From: Collybia mongolica
Taxonomy: Eukaryota; Basidiomycota; Agaricomycetes; Agaricales; Clitocybaceae
Direction: 5' to 3'
Length of the DNA stretch: 64,000 bases
NCBI GenBank assembly: GCA_013420905.1
Contig: JAAXNY010000006.1
Coordinates: 186,001-250,000, forward strand
Shown: positions 36,214-46,267 of the stretch, one piece after another
How the letters are laid out: each line of letters begins with the position of its first letter
Position numbering within the stretch: the first letter of the stretch is position 1
Made by a program: the position numbers and the translations under genes
Notes under the pieces: generated by a model
Told to the model about the DNA's origin: nothing
Databases searched by the model: none
The model's input: only the letters and a program-made list of their open reading frames with translations

Positions 36214-37233
36214 CTAATACTTTGTATGACCACCTTTTGCCTTTATAACTGCTTGTATCCGCCTGGGCATACTTTCTATCAGGTTTTGGCATACCTCTGG
36301 TGGAATTTCACCCCACTCTTCAGCCAATCTATCCCACAACTCATGTACTCCTTTGGGTGGTGTCGGATATTCTTTAAGACGGCGCTTGAGATGTTCCCAA
36401 AGGTGTTCTATTGGATTCATGTCAGGGGATTGGGCAGGCCAGCCAAGGACTTGAATGTTGTTGTCTTCAAACCACTGTGTGGCCAGTCCAGATGTGTGTT
36501 TGGGGTCGTTATCTTGCTGAAAGTAGCACTCGCCATCCACCATTTCCAACTTCTCAAAACTTTCCTGAACTCCACTCTCCAAAATTTCACAGTATTGAAC
36601 CTTGTCCATGTTCCCCTGCACCTCTATGAGCTTTCCCACTCCATTCCACCCCATACAACCCCATACCATGAGGTTTCCTCCTCCTCCATGTTTGACAGTA
36701 GGTGATGTTGTTCTATCAGATGGTGATTCTCCCCTTTGTTTCCAGACATAAACCTTTCCATCTGACCCAATCCTATTGATTTTGGTCTCATCTGTCCATA
36801 GAACCCTTTTCCAGTCCTCCACAGTCCAGCTTTCATGATATTTTGCAAACTGGAGACGCCGGATGCGATGGGCTCGTTTGAGAAGAGGAGCTTTCCTCTT
36901 TGTAGCAGCATAAAATTGATTTTCCTTGAGTGCATTTCTGACTGTCTGGGGTGTGACAGGATTGGGGATGATGCCATTGATGAATTGGGTAGCCTGAACT
37001 GCATTATCAAGCTTCCCTGACTTGATTTGACGAATAATTGACTGTTTGTCATGAACAGACAGCTTGGAGGGGCGGCCACCAAGGTTGTTTTCTTTGTTTC
37101 CATTCACATCTTTGCTGATCCTACTGATGGTACCCTTCCCTAGACCAGTTTTCTCCTTGATTTGACGCTGAGAATAGCCCTCATTGAGGAGAGAAACAAC
37201 AGTATTGTGCTGAGCAGTAGAAATGGCTTTCAT
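36214..37233 (-). CDS. Tc1/mariner transposase, full length
   Basis: A single uninterrupted frame of 339 residues, the normal size. Residues 1-110 hold two helix-turn-helix units (YSQRQIKEKTGLGKGTISRI; LGGRPSKLSVHDKQSIIRQ). The catalytic triad is complete as DD34E: D148 in WTDETKINR, D241 in FQQDNDPKHTS and E276 in PDMNPIEHLWEHLKRRL. The core motif NLMVWGCMGWNGVG is present. It cuts and pastes its own element using the flanking terminal repeats. It differs clearly from the outer transposase, so these are two subfamilies, not copies. It lacks introns and any visible lesion. Confidence 0.95.
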   Translation of the reverse strand: MKAISTAQHNTVVSLLNEGYSQRQIKEKTGLGKGTISRISKDVNGNKENNLGGRPSKLSVHDKQSIIRQIKSGKLDNAVQATQFINGIIPNPVTPQTVRNALKENQFYAATKRKAPLLKRAHRIRRLQFAKYHESWTVEDWKRVLWTDETKINRIGSDGKVYVWKQRGESPSDRTTSPTVKHGGGGNLMVWGCMGWNGVGKLIEVQGNMDKVQYCEILESGVQESFEKLEMVDGECYFQQDNDPKHTSGLATQWFEDNNIQVLGWPAQSPDMNPIEHLWEHLKRRLKEYPTPPKGVHELWDRLAEEWGEIPPEVCQNLIESMPRRIQAVIKAKGGHTKY

Positions 37234-37382
37234 GATGGTGGTAAGAGGTCAAGAAGATGATTGAACCAATTCCAACATGTCAAATTGATACAAATAAAGT
37301 CACATGACATTGTTTATTCTTCCCACAGTCCATAATGTTCTTGCATTGGATCATAAATGCCAGAATAATGGAAAATAAGATA

Positions 37383-37594
37383 AGGGTCAAAAAACTGCCC
37401 CAATAAGTAACCATTTTGTTTGGCTTATAGCTTAATGGATATTGATCCAAATCACATGATCCAGGGTCCATTGGAAAGCCACGATGTCATAGTATCTTAC
37501 ATAATTACCCCAGGTCCCCTGCTTATGTCAGCACTTCATACCATATTGATCTTTCAAAAATGTACAAACATTGGGGCAGTTTTTTGAGCCACTG
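37383..37594 (-). repeat. right 212-bp terminal inverted repeat of the inner Tc1 element
   Basis: This is the inverse complement of 35987-36198 with differences clustered near its inner end (for example GATCAATATCC against GATCAAAACCC). It ends ...TTTTTTGAGCCACTG next to TA. Confidence 0.9.
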
Positions 37595-37651
37595 TATGGA
37601 TGCATCTTTACAGAATGTGAAAACATTGAAATGGTTTTGTTGCCCACTGTA

Positions 37652-38813
37652 CTTGCTGCTCCTAAACAATAGAGTCCAGTTGTGGATCATACAGTTAGTC
37701 ATGTCAGATTGTGCTCAGTCAAGCAAGATCTCAGCCCCCCCCCCCCCAGCTTCCACCCTAATGGAGATGGTAGCATAGTAGGTGGGACCATCCCACAAAG
37801 TGACATAGGGTGGGCACAATCTGATATTTTCTGCCTCAGATTGTGCATCATCTGTCAGAGCTCATCCAAAGAGTACATTCTTTACCATGCACAACATTCT
37901 AGTAATCCCCTAGCTTGGAACAAATACAGATAAAATTTTCATAATGGGGTCATAGATCAAGGCCAGGGCCAAAAATGTCCAACCCACAGTGATTTCTCAC
38001 CTACTGTCATAAATAATGTAGAGAAACTGATGGCCCCACACCTATGTGGTGAATATCACAGGTACTCCAAATACTCCAGACTGTGATAAGTGGAATTTTG
38101 TGAATTTTCCCAGCAGTAGTCCTCTTCTTGCCATCCCAGCCCCTCTGCCCCAACAATATCTGTCACAACAGAATTTGGAGGCAGACCCTGGGCCCAATGT
38201 GCATGGGGACAATGCTGGAGCCTCAGAGCCTCAGAGCCCAAGTCCAAGAGGTATAAACTTCTGAAACAATGAATTGAACATGGACAAAGATTGGGCACAT
38301 GCAATAGGTGCAGCAAGTTACCTCAGGATCTCACTTAGTATTTAAAATAGCTTACAAGAATACAAGACAATTGACAGATGCAGAGCTGGAAGAAGAAGGT
38401 AATATACTTGACCTTTTTCTTTATAGTGAACTATTTAATATTGCTTAGGATCTGCTAGAAAATTCTGTGAGTACCTAAGTTCTGTGGTTTACAGATTTTT
38501 GACTGTATGCCCTTAGGGATCAACACTGCACAAACTTATTCTGGGTCACCAGAAGCCTAGAAACACATGATGAAAAAGGCCACAAAGAACATCGCCCGCC
38601 TGAAACAACAAAGCCAGTCAGCAATAAACATCTGAGTTGTGCCTACCCTTACCCCCACACAAGTAAAGTATATGGAAGGCCATGTAATATGACAAGTGCT
38701 TCTCTCCTTTCAAGGGAACTGCCCTGCACTTTCATGTATAGGTCTGCACTCCACTAAATCTTATTACTTACAGTATGTAGAAGCTGGGTGCTACCATGAC
38801 CTTTTCTCTGATA
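37652..38813. other. AT-rich DNA right of the transposon nest
   Basis: No gene is supported. There is a run of 13 C at about 37735-37747. A plus-strand frame at 38046-38264 has no family resemblance. Composition is like the DNA left of the nest, so both probably belong to the same transposon-rich block. Confidence 0.35.
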
Positions 38814-40588
38814 TTAGTGAACAAGTAACAATGAAAACAGTATGCTTGCAGAGCTTGTAATAACTAACAGATAGCTTGTAACTTGTGTTGAAGATTGATG
38901 GAAGCCCTTTGCATTATCATTGGAAGGTATAGCCAGGAAAGCTACATTTGTAATGAGGAGGATTGAGGCCTGCAGAATATAGTAAGCCATTGTGAGGATC
39001 AGGGTGGTCATAAGCACATCAACCGTATAACCCTTCCATTCCTCAACTAATTTCATAAGAACAGTCTTTGTTGAGTGAATCCATCAACCCATAGGTTTCC
39101 AAGACCCTCCAATGAAAATTCGGAGCTGAGGATAATACCAGATGTAATAATTTTATCATGTATGATCGGCGGCGTGGAGGCGAGCCAAGGACAGATTGGG
39201 ACCATACTAGCCGGGCACCATATTGGGCATAAAAGTTATGAAAGCGAAACCTGACTTTGACCAAATACTCAGATGAGAGCTTGTTCATGCAAGGCCCAAA
39301 AATAACTTACAAAGGTAGGCCATAAACGTGCTTGCGACAATTAAGTTAACATATTTAAAAGGGAGTATGAATAATGTTTGTACCGACGAACCAGGAAGTA
39401 GGGTTTTCCTGACCATGAACCAACTGTTCTACAAGCAACACGTGGTGTTGATCAGCTTGGTTATCCAGATGAGAATATACCTCTTGCACCTCGCACAATG
39501 ATTGCCCAATCAACTACTTCCCCTAAGTTGAATGGCGTAGTCGCTTCAGCCGATGTTAACAGATCTTCGAAAGTCAGTTGAAATCAAACTGATACAAGTA
39601 CCGATCACCTGCTTGCGCATCCCTGATGTAATTTGCCATCGAGTCAAGGATAGGCATAGTCAATTCGTTGAAAATAGTCCCCAATGAAGCCTGCGCCAAG
39701 TATTAGGTCAAAGCGTTCAATAGAGCTGAAGTTGCCATTATAATTAACCAGTATTGATATTCCATCTTAATCTCTTAAATGTAACTATATTCAGGTCAAT
39801 TAACACTGACAAAAAGATCATGAACTCGCCGATCCAAGGTTCTTCTATCTCGGCTTCGTAAGCCATAAAGAATTCACTGATGACATTCTTTTCCAACAAG
39901 GAATATACTTTGAGTCGAGTGGCTAACATAATAATATCCGCACCAATATTGGTCTGTCCCTTCCATCCTTCCTCTACATCTAGAACTAGATGATAATTCG
40001 GAGGGAGGTCATATCTCCTATTACGAGTAAGCTTTTCGAGTAGGAAGGGGCTTACAAGACAGTCGAATATCTCTTGATTGAATATCCATGATTCAGTGTT
40101 ATTCTCTTCGCCCTTATCAATCGATCCCTCTCATGAAGCAACAACGGCCGGAAGTACCTTTTCTTCATTGTAAAACATAGGCCAGCCTTCTGGTGGAGAA
40201 GTGTGGAGTGAAATTGTAGAACCGTTTGCCAGGTTGTTTGATACTACGCCGCCAAACTCTGCATATGCAGAGTTGGGGACAGATGCGCTATAAGAGGCAT
40301 GTGGTGTGGGTCCTTCGTCGAGTTCATGAAATTTATCACGCGCTGGGCTTCTGATACAAGGTTCAGACGGTAGGCACGATAAAAAGTGTTGAGGTCCGGA
40401 TATCCGCGATTGTCACTCAAAGGACTGCGACGCAGGCGAGACGGCATAAATGGCCTGAAGTCCGCCACTTTTCTAATTTGGCGCCAAATAGCCATCCAAG
40501 CAGCCCATAAGGGCCGTCTAAGAAGACTGCGAAGAAACCTGAGTGATAAGAGCCATAGACGATAGAGCTTCAGTTGAACACCTTTCAT
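38814..40588 (-). pseudogene. probable membrane-protein gene of unknown function, damaged
   Basis: Minus-strand pieces share one direction and look coding. The N-terminus is basic and hydrophobic (ATG at 40588, VQLKLYRLWLLSLRFLRSLL, then DNRGYPDLNTFYRAYRLN). A middle block at about 39744-40240 reads EFGGVVSNNLANGSTISLHT, a TGA at about 40134-40136, then NTESWIFNQEIFDCL, LPPNYHLVLDVEEGWKGQTN and MLATRLKVYSLLEKNVISEF in the same frame. Further exons lie at 39050-39290, and the C-terminus at 38814-39040 has two membrane spans (TTLILTMAYYILQASILLIT; SYLLVITSSASILFSLLLV). The architecture resembles a large agaricomycete family of uncharacterised proteins ending in paired membrane helices. The in-frame TGA and unresolved joins suggest decay, but missed introns could explain both. 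Confidence 0.4.
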
Positions 40589-40703
40589 TGTGGCCGTATG
40601 ATCATGGTGGGGATGTAACAGGAATATATATATATTTCTCACGGGTTGAACCTGGCCCCATCACCAATACGGCAAGCCAGTAGTCAACTAGTCACAGTAG
40701 ATC

Positions 40704-41523
40704 ATGGAGCTTCCACAACTTTCAGAAAACATCCAACATAAATTAAACGTTTTGGAACGCATTGCAGAATTGCTGGGCATCGACGACCTGTCATTTGCAA
40801 GGTTCGTAGGACTGCAATCTCACATGCAGGAGCCAGACTTCACTCCCAGATCTGAATCTACTAGCTATGCAGCGTCTATCGCCTCCCTTTCGACGGAAAG
40901 CCTCTCACTTCAACGGTCTTTGAATCGCCTACATCTAGTTGAGGATGAACTTCAAGTCCACCTGGCCTCAGTTACACACGAACAGCGGTTGATTGACAAG
41001 TTGGCACGATGTTCTTTTCTTTCCTATTAGTTCGTCCCTTCTAAGAACAGACCTTTATAGATGGAGAGCTGAGATGGAGCGCGAGGCGGATACAGGAGAG
41101 ACCTCCGCAATGCTTGATCGGCGTCGGGAAGCACTACTCAAAAAGGCGAAGGAATATCACAAGGAGCTGGACGCGCTTCTGGTTCGTACACCAACTATTC
41201 TCACTTCACCGCCTTTCTGAGCAAGGCAAATCAGGCAAATATGCCAGACGCACCGCCGGTGACAGTTTCGAAGCTTACAAAACAGCAAGAGAAGAACAAG
41301 CTCAAAGAACAAGTGTTGAGGGCGAAGCGCGCGAAAATCAAGGCCTTTCAGGGATTGCCTCCTGTATGTATCCTTCCTTATTGTTCCCCAATTGATCATC
41401 ATAGAAATATGTTAGAACCTTGAGTTGGCACGGCACGAGCTGCGCAATGCCAGGGACGAACAAATGAAGTTGATCCAGCTTCGCGAGCGCTTACTAGGTC
41501 GGATGGCTGAGAGTGTCACTTGA
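40704..41523 (+). CDS. coiled-coil protein of unknown function
   Basis: Exons 40704-40999, 41061-41181, 41235-41363 and 41416-41523 close in phase to 217 residues. Most of the chain after residue 60 is predicted coiled coil: LSLQRSLNRLHLVEDELQVH, EQRLIDKWRAEMEREAD, RRREALLKKAKEYHKELDAL, SKLTKQQEKNKLKEQ and the conserved tail AFQGLPPNLELARHELRN with LIQLRERLLGRMAESVT. The tail recurs in agaricomycete hypothetical proteins I recall. Size and all-coil build would suit a subunit of a spindle or kinetochore complex (for example augmin-like), but that is speculation. The first donor is GTTGGC, unusual but needed for phase. It lies 115 bp from the start of the oppositely oriented damaged gene, so the two may share a promoter. 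Confidence 0.8.
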
Positions 41524-41752
41524 AATACACTTTTCCACTGGTACGAGCCTTGAAACGATCCTTGATCCTTATACCCATGTGGGCTTTCTTGTAATTATCT
41601 GGTGTGGCCCGATGTGGCAGTCTGAACATCCCCTCACTGATCCTCAGATGCGACGAGCCTGATGATAGTATTGTAGATCGTTAACGTCTTAATGGTAATA
41701 CATAGATACAAGTACATCTCCGGATCATAAGACCAGTAGCCCCCACGTATCA

Positions 41753-44700
41753 TTACCAGACGGAAGGCCTGCATGAAAGGTGAGATTAAAGACATCACAA
41801 TAGTACGTACACTGAGAAAGCTCACCCAAACTTTTCGCCTGGTGCAAGGGCCCGGACGGGCTTCCCTAAGAAATCTGCCCCAGCGTTCGCAACCTAGCAA
41901 ATGTCAGCCCGAGACCAGGCAATTCAAAAAATACCCTCAACTGTGTTCCTGTAATGGTACATAGTCAGTTCATGATTATTTGCAAATAAGCAACATGCAC
42001 TAACCCCCACCACGTTGCTAGTGTATGAGCACCGATCTGGAAAGTCGTTTCAGCTGTGCTGATCAGCAAGAATGACACTAATACGTACTGCTCCGTTTTC
42101 TGGGAATTGTAAACTAAGCAATGACTGTTAAGGACAGAATAGGGGATAAAACAGTTTATTGCAACCGCACCAGAAGAAAATCACGAGGATGGACACAGCA
42201 ACTCCAGAGTCAAGGGCAGCAGACAACACATCTGTCAATCATATCAAGATAAGAATGACGTTATATCGGTGGGACACAACTCACAATTATACTTCGTCCA
42301 CCACGAGAAGTGCCGCCTAATGATATAATTAGTATTGACACGCTGGCATGACAGAAGTCTATTCACCTCCTGATGACGAATTGGAAGATGAAGCCTACAG
42401 CACTGTGGGAGAATGTCAGCTTTAGGAGTGCTTTCGAAGCCCAAAGTACGCACGCCCATGGAACGTAGTTGATGGCAGTCGCCGGGGGAATGAGGCCAGT
42501 TCCATTGAAGATAACGGGGCTGGGAAATTTTTCGCTCAATTCATTTGAGTCGGGTCCCGAAGGAGAAGGCTTACAAGCTGCGAGGTTGTCATCAGCCACG
42601 GCATAAGAAGGGCGAATTGACATGACGCACTTCACGTATTTCAGGAAACTGTTGGGATAACGCTTGTTCAAAAGCCAGGTGATGAGAGGCATAGCGGCGC
42701 CAATCAAGAAGAAAAAAACAAGTGCTGAGAGGTTTTTTCAAATAGATCCTTGAACGACCTCCAGAACACACGCACGGCTGCGACGCGTATGTCAGCAGAA
42801 TATTTAAACAGGGGCTCAGCGCCACATACTAATATGTTTGTCCCTTCGAGAATTGGAGACCAGGTCCGATAACTCCCCACTTTAGATATGATTTATCATT
42901 AAGACGCGTCTCAGTCGTTGCTACACTTACAATAATACTAGCCGTGCCAAAGACTTCCGTGCTTGGGCAGATGAATCTAGATGTCGAGTGAAATCAATGC
43001 GAGAATCTAAAACGGAACGTCGTGCACCATACCCGTTCTTCTGTGCTGGATCACACATACCCCTAGTGCCACAGTCAGAACAGACAAAAGGGCATATAAA
43101 GACGGTGATATCTTACTCTATATTAGTGAACATCCAAGCCTGTACACCTAACTGTACAGTTCCAGCGACGACCGTAGCCAATACCTGAGAAGCCACAATA
43201 GAATCAGATTCAACGGCGGAATGCGATAGACTTGATTACATACTTGAGCCCAGAACATTGGCCGCGGAGGAACTATTTTATATAGTCAACATGAGATACA
43301 TAAACTTGGAAGGGTCGCGGACTTTTCATATAGTGGCCGAGTTTGAAGTCCGATGTAAAGGTCAATGCTTGAGCCATCGTCTAATTTAAATAATTTAGTC
43401 AAGAATTGTATGAGTAGGTGGTAACCTACGATATAACCCCAAGTTTTGAACATCATCATGGCAACGGGGCGGCCCGGGAGCGCATAGCTAAACCTGCATT
43501 AGAGCGTTTCCCCAGAATCCCTTATTAGACAAACCCAATAATAAGCTCTGTGATTACACTAAAAATTCGGCATTATAATCAAGCTCGAAAGAAATAAAAT
43601 AAAAGGGCACACTTTAACCCGACCTGCTGGTTCGTGATTGCTTGAATCATTCCAATAGGAATAACATAGGTGAAGGCTAGTTGTGTGTCATTTGTTCATG
43701 GACTTATTTACCAAAAAAAAGTCTCCTACCAATAATGAGAGCGAGCACGAAGGCCCAGACAGGCATTTGACTGTGATGAATGATCAGCAAAGATTACCGG
43801 ACGAGCAGATAAATATATCATACGTAGGCCACACTTCAATGCTAATAATTCCCAATGTGAACATGCTTAGGAAGATACAAAGGTACCACCACTCAGGGAC
43901 TAGAAGCGGCGTCAGCGTAATGTCATCCCGTTCATGCTGCGGAGCAAATAACCTTGTGGATATCTTGACATCAAACGAGCGTGGATATCCGGCTGTTCGT
44001 GAAGCGCGCGCCGAGATTGAACCCATATTTGCTTGCGGAAGAAAAGGAAGGCATGCATTAATGTCGCTGGAAACCGTCAATGGGACGTCTCGGTATTCTT
44101 TCTAGATGAGTTCTCACCAGTGATCGATGCGAATGATAGCCTCGATCGAAAATATCAGGCCGTGTCTGTAAATGGCATGCGATTTGCAGCTCACCCGTAC
44201 GAGATGGCAAATGTCGTCCTATGCATTAGTTAGCATTTATTCTAGGGTGCAGAATAGGGTCAAAACTGACGATATGAATAATGGGCTGTATTTGTGATAT
44301 TCATCAATGTCGATCGTTGAATCGGGTTTTAAGATCCGAGTGACATTGTAGGCTTTGAAAGTATTGTCGTAGGACGTCCGGGAAGAGATTCTACCGATTA
44401 TCGTTAGATTCAATGAAAGCTAGAAGGGAGTTGTGCTCACGGCATATATTCTCCAAACCATGTATTTGTGAACTTTTTGTAGGGGTCAGTTTTATAAAAA
44501 GGCATTGATGGCGCGCTGTGTAGACTCACATGTAATACTGGCGTGAGGAACCCTGAAAACGAAGTCAGTAAAGGCATATACTAGTAGCCGTGAACAACTC
44601 TTAAACGTACAAAAGAAGAACACGAAACCCGCGAAAATGTTGGCCTCGGCCCACCCTGAAGTCTTATGAGTATTTATCAATGTTATATGATATTCCTGTG

Positions 44701-46267
44701 TACATACACGGTGTGGCAAGCGGCGAACCAATGTAACTAACGCGGTATGTTTGGCATTAGCGGCGGATATAAATAAAAGAAAACAATGATACATACGCAA
44801 TCTGAGCCCAGTCGAAGGTGATCACTGACATACCCTGTCAACAGATAAGAGAATGTAAGGAACCAACTTCGTAAGACATTTACCATGCCATGGTAGTACC
44901 TGTGGGAATACAGTGAGCTAGGGAATGTAGATAATGTGATTAAATAATTACCCGAATAGCTGGGAGATTGCTGGAGCAGAGTCAGAGCTAGTTATAATGA
45001 CAGGGAAGCCAACTCACTGGTATTATCAGGGCGGATCCAGGTGACCCATGAGAAGAAGGACAGAGCTTGGACTGTGTCCAAGTCATCAGAGGTGGTCCAC
45101 ACTGGGTGAAAGAAAAAAAAAACTACATACATATATACCCCGGGAAGAAATCTATTGAGAACGTTGTCAATAATTGAACAGACACTGATACCAAAACTGA
45201 CAAACTTACACCAAGCGAAGGAACCCATGAAGCCGTACACAAAGAACCGCTCACGGCTCAGACCACCTCGCGTGCCGATTCCCGCGTACTGCTGAGAATG
45301 AAGAGTATTGAAAAGGGCACAGTTAACGAGATTGATGGGCCATATCATCGAAGGAGGCGCGACGAGGAAACGACGAGCAACCCCCCCAATCGAGAATCCA
45401 ATGAGCTGAGTCGACATCACTACGAACCATTGATCTAACAAAGTGTCAGCGACTGGCCGTGAAGGCTAAAGAAGCAAAAAAAATTACAGCTGAAGTTATA
45501 TGTCTGTTGGTAGTACACCTTCTGGACAGCAACGATATCAGTTGCATATGCTGAAAACGCCCCGACCGTAGCCTAGAAGATTATTGTCAGAATCTATTGT
45601 CTCATTTTCAGTGATGTGCGGACCATGATCTAGTTGACATGATAAGTGATGAATCGAGAGTGTGGGATCAATCAAATCACCGTGATTAAGACGTGCTCCT
45701 TGACAGTAAAGGGACCAGGATTGATTCTGACACCCAGGACCCTCCAATTCGGGAGCCAAGCCGCTGCCGCCCGACCAACTGGGAAAGAGAGAAGCTGGGC
45801 AACAATCCCGGTGATAGTAACGGAAGGGTAGCGGAAGAAGAAAAATTGATTGAGCCCGGGAATCAAGATGGCCCACGCTACGCCAATGACCCAGGTGCGT
45901 ATAGTAGTCACAGGCATGTCGGGGTCGTCAGTGTTGGCAACCGCAGACCTAACCTCTGGGTAAGGACTTTCGTCCTCGAAGGCGAGGATGTTGGATTTGT
46001 CGAGGTTAGGATCGTCGAACTGGGCACCCGTGAGGTCCTGAAATAGGTTTAGCATTGGTCAAGAGGTGATCCAGCTCAAGGTGCCTTACAGCGATTACAG
46101 AATCTGGAGCATTCTTGTAAAACCACTGATGTTGATTCATTAAATATTGAGAGCTCACCATCCAGTCGCTTTTCTCCCGTCTCGGATGCATCGATCTTCT
46201 CGTCGGTAGAGGTCTCACTAGTAGGCCTTGTTTGGCGACGAACATAGTGGGGGGCTTCTTCAGTCAT
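41753..46267 (-). CDS. OPT-family small oligopeptide transporter
   Basis: A many-exon (20 or more) gene whose pieces follow the OPT family from end to end. OPT proteins are proton-coupled plasma-membrane importers of short peptides. Signatures in order: DDPDMPVTTIRTWVIGVAWA and PGLNQFFFFRYPSVTIT (exon 45681-46037), ATVGAFSAYATDIVAVQKVY (45488-45572), YQWFVVMSTQLIGFSIGG, SFFSWVTWIRPDN, TISQLFGYYHGMG, VITFDWAQIAYIGSPLATP, WWAEANIFAGF, MPISSRTSYDNTFKAYNV, STTFAISYG, EQPDIHARLM, VPEWWYLCIFLSMF, TYVIPIGMIQAITNQQVG, LPGRPVAMMMFKTWGYI, PVIFNGTGLIPPATAINYVP and VGFIFQFVIRRRHFSWWTKY. The last exon (41753-41768) is only 16 nt and gives the family's closing FGPxxW. All joins I checked keep phase. The extreme N-terminus is uncertain: the ATG at 46267 needs a 33-nt intron to reach WFYKNAPDSVIA, or translation starts at a later ATG. 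Confidence 0.9.

Larger units (their letters stand above)
35987..37594 (-). mobile_element. intact Tc1/mariner element (inner)
   Basis: The 1,608-bp element runs CAGTGGCTCAAAAAACTG... to ...AGTTTTTTGAGCCACTG between TA dinucleotides (35985-35986, 37595-37596). Terminal inverted repeats of 212 bp (35987-36198 and 37383-37594) differ at only about half a dozen positions. The transposase frame between them is open. Intact gene plus near-identical ends make this the youngest-looking element of the nest and a candidate for activity. Confidence 0.93.
29823..37649 (-). mobile_element. Tc1/mariner element (outer), split by two later insertions
   Basis: The ends are CAGTAGGCAACAAA (29823) and its complement ending ...CCCACTG (37649), flanked by TA (29821-29822 and 37650-37651). 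Terminal inverted repeats run about 210 bp. Inside are two insertions: a hAT element at 30516-35161 and a second Tc1/mariner at 35987-37594. Removing these and their target duplications leaves about 1,563 bp, the normal size for the superfamily. The single transposase gene, on the minus strand, is cut by the hAT element, so the element cannot supply its own transposase. Confidence 0.9.
35828..37649 (-). repeat. right terminal inverted repeat of the outer Tc1 element, interrupted
   Basis: The inner border GGGCAACAAAACTGTTTCAA is at 35828 and the outer end ...GTTTTGTTGCCCACTG at 37649. The second Tc1 element (35987-37594) sits inside with TA on each side. With that removed the repeat matches the left one (29823-30033) over its whole length with few differences, plus the same mirrored ends. 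Confidence 0.85.
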
